Positions 59,134 through 64,000 of a stretch of DNA of 64,000 nucleotides are shown here, piece after piece. Made by a program: the position numbers and the translations under genes. Where the stretch lies: positions 2,170,001 through 2,234,000 of the forward strand of contig NZ_LT671418.1 of the NCBI RefSeq assembly GCF_900130075.1. Reading direction: 5' to 3'. The notes under the pieces were generated by a model. It was not told the origin of the DNA and did no database searches. It saw nothing but the letters and a program-made list of their open reading frames with translations. The first letter of the stretch is position 1. Each line of letters opens with the position of its first letter. The DNA comes from Herminiimonas arsenitoxidans (GTDB lineage: Bacteria > Pseudomonadota > Gammaproteobacteria > Burkholderiales > Burkholderiaceae_D).

Positions 59134-60090
59134 TTACGAATTCCATGTTTCAGCGTGCTTTTCCAGCGCATCGACGAACATTGCCGCCACATCGAAGCCG
59201 GTTTGCTGTTTGATTTCCTGGAAGCAAGTTGGGCTGGTTACATTTAATTCAGTCATGTAATTACCAATTGCGTCCAATCCTACCAGTAACAAGCCTCTTT
59301 TTAATAAAAGTGGCGCCAAAGCCTCACCGATTTCGCGGTCGCGTGCCGATATTTCACGTGCGACGCCGATTCCGCCTACCGCCAGATTACCGCGGATTTC
59401 AGTGCCCTGCGGAATGCGCGCCAGGCAGTAAGGCACTACTTGTCCACCTATCAACAAAATGCGTTTATCGCCTTCGGTAATCTCTGGAATATAACGCTGC
59501 ACCATAATGGTTCGATGACCGTTATCCGACAGCGTTTCTATGATGGAGCCCAAATTCAGTGCATCGTCCTTGACGCGGAAGATACCAGCACCGCCCATAC
59601 CGTCCAGTGGTTTGAGAATGATATCGCGATGTTCTTGATGGAAGGCGCGCACTCGGGCGGCATCGCTGGTGACCAGCGTAGGTGCGATGTATTGCGGAAA
59701 TTGTGCAATCGCGAGCTTTTCATTAAAGCTGCGTACCGCTTCCGGCTTGTTGAAGATGCGCGCGCCCTGTTGCTGCGCCAACTCCAGCAAGTAGGTCGCG
59801 TAGATGTATTCCATATTGAAGGGCGGATCGGTACGTTCCAGCACCGCATCGAAGGCCGTCAATTCTTGCACGACCGGCGCATCCTGACGATACCAGTCAT
59901 CCTGCTCGCCGCCAGTCAGCGTTACGCGTGACACATTCGCGATGACCTTGCCGCCTTCGAAGGCCATATCCTTGTGTTGAAATACATGGATGGTATGACC
60001 GCGGCGTGCCGCTTCGGTCATCATCGCGTAGGTCGTGTCCTTGTAAATCTTGAAACCATCCAGCGGATCGGCAACAAAAGCTAATTTCAT
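59134..60090 (-). CDS. gshB: Glutathione synthetase
   Basis: An ATP-grasp ligase of 318 residues adding glycine to gamma-glutamylcysteine. It has the N-terminal KLAFVADPLDGFKIYKDTT, RTDPPFNMEYIYATYLLE and GMGGAGIFRV ATP-binding loop. Normal in length. It lies 114 bases after the gshA terminator hairpin and precedes manX. Confidence 0.97.
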   Translation of the reverse strand: MKLAFVADPLDGFKIYKDTTYAMMTEAARRGHTIHVFQHKDMAFEGGKVIANVSRVTLTGGEQDDWYRQDAPVVQELTAFDAVLERTDPPFNMEYIYATYLLELAQQQGARIFNKPEAVRSFNEKLAIAQFPQYIAPTLVTSDAARVRAFHQEHRDIILKPLDGMGGAGIFRVKDDALNLGSIIETLSDNGHRTIMVQRYIPEITEGDKRILLIGGQVVPYCLARIPQGTEIRGNLAVGGIGVAREISARDREIGEALAPLLLKRGLLLVGLDAIGNYMTELNVTSPTCFQEIKQQTGFDVAAMFVDALEKHAETWNS

Positions 60091-60204
60091 TCAATACATC
60101 CTGAGAAGCGCGCTGCCCGACTGAGTCTGGGCAAGCATGTTATTGGTGGGCATATTTGCAAACCACTCAATTGTGACACCAAGTCGATTTTTTCACCGAG
60201 GAAG

Positions 60205-60236
60205 TAAATTCGCCACCGGTTAGGGTGGCGAATTTA
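60205..60236 (-). terminator. Hairpin after gshA
   Basis: A 13-bp perfect stem (TAAATTCGCCACC / GGTGGCGAATTTA) with a 6-base loop directly after the gshA stop. The following U-tract is weak, so termination may be partial, with gshB still read through. Confidence 0.55.
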
Positions 60237-60239
60237 GCA

Positions 60240-61538
60240 TTAATACACTTCCGGATTAGGGTCTGTTTTTTCCATTTCCAGCGAGGCTGCCAGCAAGGCC
60301 AGTCGCGCGACCACACCATACATATAGAAGCGATTTGGCGCCGCAGTACCAGGTTTTGCCTGGTAATCCGGCAATGCGTGCTGATGTGCAAATGCCAGCG
60401 GCACGTAATGTGCACCCGGCGCATTCAGATTCTCATCATTGCCACGTTCTGCATGCACACGATAGAAACCGCCAACCACATAGCGATCTATCATGTAGAC
60501 CACCGGCTCCGCGACCGATTCATTGATGTGCTCAAAAGTCGGCACGCCTTCCTGAATAATCACGTCCGTAACTTCCAAGCCATCTTTGACGACCGACATC
60601 TTGTTACGCTGCTTGCGGTTCAGATCCTTGACTTCGCTCGCATCGTGCACGGTCATGATGCCCATGCCGTAAGTACCGGCATCGGCCTTGATGATCACGA
60701 ACGGTTTTTCCTTGATGCCGTATTCCTTGTACTTCTTGCGCATCTTCGCCAGCAAGGTATCGACATTCGAGGCCAGGCAATCTTCACCGGTATGTTCGTT
60801 GAAATTGACGTTCTCGCATTTCATGAAATACGGATTTAGCATCCATGGGTCAACGTCGATCAACTTGGCGAATTTCTTGACCACTTCATCATAGGCGGAG
60901 AAGTGATTAGTCTTGCGCCGCACAGCCCAACCGGCGTGCAAAGGCGGCAACAGATTTTGCTCGTTCACGTTTTCCAGTATCGACGGCAAGCCGGACGATA
61001 AATCGTTATTCAGCAAAATGGTGCAAGGATCAAAGTTCTTCAAACCGACGCGACGACCGTTGTGCGAGCGCTCCAGCGGCTCCAGCGTCAAGGTCGTACC
61101 ATCCGGCAATTCAATCGGTGTTGGTCCGGTAACGTCCGGCGATAAGGAGCCGAGGCGTACATTCAAACCGGTTTGGCGGAAGATCTGCATTAAACGGGCG
61201 ACGTTTTGCAGATAAAAGGTATTGCGCGTATGGCCTTCAGGAACCAGCAATAAATTCTTAGCGTCCGGACAATATTTTTCAATCGCCGCCATCGCTGCCT
61301 GCACCGCCAGCGGCAACATTTCTGGCGAAAGGTTGTTAAAACCACCAGGAAATAAATTGGTATCGACCGGCGCCAGCTTGAAACCGGCATTACGCAAATC
61401 GACCGAGCAATAAAAGGGCGGAGTATGTTCCTGCCATTCCAGCCGGAACCAGCGCTCGATGGCTGGCGTAGCGCTCAGGATTTTTTTCTCAAGGTCGAGC
61501 AGCGGACCATTCAAGGCCGTGACGAGATGCGGAACCAT
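60240..61538 (-). CDS. gshA: Glutamate-cysteine ligase, proteobacterial GshA type
   Basis: The first enzyme of glutathione synthesis, 432 residues, of the form common in beta- and some gammaproteobacteria (unrelated in detail to E. coli GshA). Recognised by VPHLVTALNGPLLDLEKKIL, the KEKPFVIIKADAGTYGMGIMTV ATP-binding part and EPVVYMIDRYVVGGFYRVH. ATG 61538 (MVPHLVTALN) is chosen; the longer frame adds 26 residues not typical of the family. Followed by a hairpin, then gshB. Confidence 0.93.
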   Translation of the reverse strand: MVPHLVTALNGPLLDLEKKILSATPAIERWFRLEWQEHTPPFYCSVDLRNAGFKLAPVDTNLFPGGFNNLSPEMLPLAVQAAMAAIEKYCPDAKNLLLVPEGHTRNTFYLQNVARLMQIFRQTGLNVRLGSLSPDVTGPTPIELPDGTTLTLEPLERSHNGRRVGLKNFDPCTILLNNDLSSGLPSILENVNEQNLLPPLHAGWAVRRKTNHFSAYDEVVKKFAKLIDVDPWMLNPYFMKCENVNFNEHTGEDCLASNVDTLLAKMRKKYKEYGIKEKPFVIIKADAGTYGMGIMTVHDASEVKDLNRKQRNKMSVVKDGLEVTDVIIQEGVPTFEHINESVAEPVVYMIDRYVVGGFYRVHAERGNDENLNAPGAHYVPLAFAHQHALPDYQAKPGTAAPNRFYMYGVVARLALLAASLEMEKTDPNPEVY

Positions 61539-61681
61539 ATAAACCTTATGTGCTGAACTATCGTTAATTGAAGCTGATTCTAACGGGAAATACCGATTGC
61601 GTCGTCCGCATTGCAATCGGATTTGCTCAATTTGGGATACTTAGATTAGGGCTGAAAAGCTTTTTTAAAGCCCCAAATGAA

Positions 61682-61708
61682 AAAAGCGCCTCGTTAAGAG
61701 GCGCTTTT
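61682..61708. terminator. Terminator of the glnK-amtB operon
   Basis: AAAAGCGCCTC / GAGGCGCTTTT with a 5-base loop; on the minus strand, TTTTTT follows. The symmetrical A/T ends allow function in both directions. A second GC-rich hairpin (CCCCGC/GCGGGG) lies just beside it, nearer amtB. Confidence 0.9.
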
Positions 61709-61751
61709 GCAAACCCCGCTTGCGCGGGGCCCGTCATTTCAGAAACAACAA

Positions 61752-63170
61752 TCAGGAGTGATACGCTGTTTCGCCGTGGCTGGTAATGTCCAGGCCTTCG
61801 CGTTCTGCTTCATCAGATACACGCAGACCGATAACCAGATCAACCAGTTTGAAGATGATGAAGGCAACTACTGCAGTCCACACGATGGTGATCGCTACAG
61901 CTTTGAATTGCACCATCACTTGATGAGCGATCGAGAAGTCTGCTGCGCCGGTACCGCCGAACGATGGCGAAGCCAATACACCGGTCAGAAGCGCACCGAA
62001 GATACCGCCAACACCGTGAACACCGAACACGTCAAATGCATCATCTGCACCCAACAAGCGTTTCAGACCAGTTACACCCCACAGGCAGATTACACCGACG
62101 AGCAAGCCAAGGATGATGGAGCCCATAGGACCGACGAAGCCGGCAGCTGGCGTGATGCCAACCAGACCAGCAACCGCACCCGAAGCAGCGCCCAACATTG
62201 AAGCTTTACCTTTGAGCATGGATTCAGCAGTGATCCATGACAGAGTCGCAGCGCCAGTTGCCAGAATCGTGTTGATGAATGCCAGACCAGCAATCGGATT
62301 TGCACCCAGAGCAGAACCAGCATTGAAACCAAACCAGCCCACCCACAGCAACGATGCACCAACCATCGTCAATGTCAGCGAATGCGGAGGCATTGCTTCT
62401 TTACCGAAACCGATACGCTTGCCAACCATGTAAGCGCCAACCAAACCAGCAACACCTGCATTGATGTGAACAACAGTACCGCCAGCGAAGTCGAGTGCAC
62501 CGTCAGCAAACAACAGACCGGTAGGAGCCCACACCATGTGTGCAACCGGGATGTAGCTGAATGTGAACCACAGTACGCTGAACGCCAGCACTGCGGCAAA
62601 CTTCATACGCTCGGCGAAAGCACCAACGATCAGTGCGCAAGTAATCGCAGCAAAGGTCGATTGGAACGCAACGAACACATACTCAGGAATGGTTCCCGAC
62701 AGTGTGTCCGGCTTGATGCCATTCAAGAAGAGCTTGCCGAAGGTACCAACGAAGGAACCACCGTCAGCGAACACCAGGCTGTAGCCATACAGGCACCAGA
62801 GAATAGTGATCGTCGAGAAAATCACGAAGACCTGCATCAGCACGGACAACATGTTTTTCGAGCGACCCAAGCCGCCGTAGAACAAGGCGAGGCCAGGAAT
62901 CGTCATCAAGATGACCAGCATCGTTGATGTCAACATCCAGGAAGTATCACCGGTGTTCAATACTGCTTCCGGCGCGGCCGGTGCAGCAGGTGCAGCTGGC
63001 GCTGCAGCAGGTGCCTCTACGACTGCTTTTTCCGTAACAACGACCACCGCTTCAGCAGCAGGCGCTGCTGCAGGTGCAGCATCTTCAGCAATCGCTGGTG
63101 CGGCAAACCCAACCGCCAGTAACAAAGCACCAGTTGCAAGGGCACTTGTGAACATTTTCTTCATACTCAT
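61752..63170 (-). CDS. amtB: Ammonium transporter AmtB
   Basis: A 472-residue Amt channel. The signal peptide (MSMKKMFTSALATGALLLAV) is followed by an unusual Ala/Pro-rich stretch (about residues 30-75) and then eleven helices, including GLALFYGGLGRSKN, HMVWAPTGLLF and a GVHGVGGIFGALLTG segment with the conserved pore and cytoplasmic-loop residues. ATG 63170 is chosen because AAGGGG is six bases upstream. It lies 10 bases after glnK, the typical pair. Confidence 0.96.
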   Translation of the reverse strand: MSMKKMFTSALATGALLLAVGFAAPAIAEDAAPAAAPAAEAVVVVTEKAVVEAPAAAPAAPAAPAAPEAVLNTGDTSWMLTSTMLVILMTIPGLALFYGGLGRSKNMLSVLMQVFVIFSTITILWCLYGYSLVFADGGSFVGTFGKLFLNGIKPDTLSGTIPEYVFVAFQSTFAAITCALIVGAFAERMKFAAVLAFSVLWFTFSYIPVAHMVWAPTGLLFADGALDFAGGTVVHINAGVAGLVGAYMVGKRIGFGKEAMPPHSLTLTMVGASLLWVGWFGFNAGSALGANPIAGLAFINTILATGAATLSWITAESMLKGKASMLGAASGAVAGLVGITPAAGFVGPMGSIILGLLVGVICLWGVTGLKRLLGADDAFDVFGVHGVGGIFGALLTGVLASPSFGGTGAADFSIAHQVMVQFKAVAITIVWTAVVAFIIFKLVDLVIGLRVSDEAEREGLDITSHGETAYHS

Positions 63171-63180
63171 CTCATTCCCC

Positions 63181-63528
<348 letters not shown>

Positions 63529-63544
63529 TTACGTTATTTTTAAA

Positions 63545-64000
63545 TTAGAAAGCTTTGGAGATCGACAATACACCGGTTGTACCAGCTGTCTTTTTCACTT
63601 TGCCACTTCCGCTAGTAACAGGACCATCGCCATCAACATCTGTACCAATGATAGCTAAGCCAATGGTCGCAAATCCGAAGTCACGCGCGAGGGAAACTTT
63701 GTAGTCTGTATAGTCCAAGGAGCCGTTGTGACGCACTTTTTGTTGGCCAACATGGAAGCCCAGAGTGGTTTTGTCTGCGACTTCAAATGCAGCGTTCAAC
63801 TCAAGGTAACCAGAACCTTTGGAATCAGGCGTAGCGAAGAAATCGGAAACAGTGCTGCTGTACTTCAGAGTGAACCATTTGTACGTACCGGCAGCATACA
63901 GCTCTGTCGTATTGTATTTTTTGTTGGTACCAGTGTTGAATGCGCCTGGATAGTAGTAGTACAGAACGCCAACATCACCAGTCAAGTCAGGAGCGATGGT
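63545..64000 (-). CDS. TorF-like putative porin, 3' part
   Basis: The C-terminal 151 residues of an outer-membrane beta-barrel; the frame is open to the window edge, so the N-terminus with its signal peptide is outside. The sequence alternates hydrophobic and polar residues (FTLKYSSTVSDFF, TTLGFHVGQQKVRH) and ends in Phe (ISKAF), as expected for a BAM-assembled barrel. DLTGDVGVLYYYYPG matches the TorF family. It sits directly upstream of glnK-amtB and may be part of that nitrogen operon. Confidence 0.8.
   Translation of the reverse strand, partial: TIAPDLTGDVGVLYYYYPGAFNTGTNKKYNTTELYAAGTYKWFTLKYSSTVSDFFATPDSKGSGYLELNAAFEVADKTTLGFHVGQQKVRHNGSLDYTDYKVSLARDFGFATIGLAIIGTDVDGDGPVTSGSGKVKKTAGTTGVLSISKAF

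Overview
The window looks like ordinary chromosome of a betaproteobacterium, most likely Oxalobacteraceae (Herminiimonas/Janthinobacterium-like). This rests on gene content and order (gatCAB facing mreBCD-mrdA-rodA, metX-metW, gshA-gshB-manX-ptsH-ptsI, glnK-amtB behind a TorF-type porin) and on moderate GC. It is an inference from synteny, not a database match. I see no rRNA, CRISPR array, transposase, integrase or phage gene. One tRNA (Phe) is present.

Layout. 1-5.5 kb: a LysE-type exporter and trpC, then on the minus strand an M61 peptidase, dsbC and a UbiH-family hydroxylase. 5.5-11 kb: tRNA-Phe with its own promoter and terminator, a 1111-residue secreted beta-helix/DUF6701 protein, a YidB-like protein, a PsiF-repeat protein and a small unlisted membrane ORF. 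11.2-15.8 kb: a three-gene signalling cassette (response regulator, LysM-FecR periplasmic protein, CHASE2 histidine kinase). 15.9-19.7 kb: hemA, prfA, dsbB, prmC. 19.7-26.9 kb: a TlpA-like thioredoxin, a BCCT transporter, and the envelope cluster dolP-diaA-yraN-lpoA facing rsmI, then rlpA. 26.9-32.7 kb: the cell-shape operon mreB-mreC-mreD-mrdA-rodA. 32.9-36.3 kb: gatCAB. 36.4-47.7 kb: housekeeping and transport genes (pyrE, xth, a PhoX-like phosphatase, two MFS transporters, ampG-like, metXW), including a RlmI-like protein that has lost its methyltransferase half. 48.1-55 kb: the most distinctive block, a NikR-like repressor divergent from a creatininase-family amidohydrolase, a type III glutamine synthetase-like ligase, a NitT/TauT-type ABC transporter and a class I glutamine amidotransferase. 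55.3-56.5 kb: a split chromate transporter. 56.5-61.5 kb: regulatory PTS genes and glutathione synthesis. 61.7-64 kb: amtB, glnK and the 3' part of a TorF-like porin that runs off the window.

How the genes work together. The strongest candidate for an undescribed system is 48.1-55 kb. A GS-like ligase with a class I amidotransferase-like protein is the pairing used by gamma-glutamylation routes for amines (Puu pathway for putrescine, AtdA1/AtdA2 for aniline). Here the pair comes with an importer and a creatininase-like hydrolase, behind a perfect GTATTA-N16-TAATAC palindrome that has the architecture of a NikR operator. The NikR-like protein keeps only two of the four canonical nickel ligands, so it may sense something else. 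A second regulatory candidate is the metX leader, where a promoter is followed by a terminator hairpin that overlaps an alternative antiterminator-like pairing.
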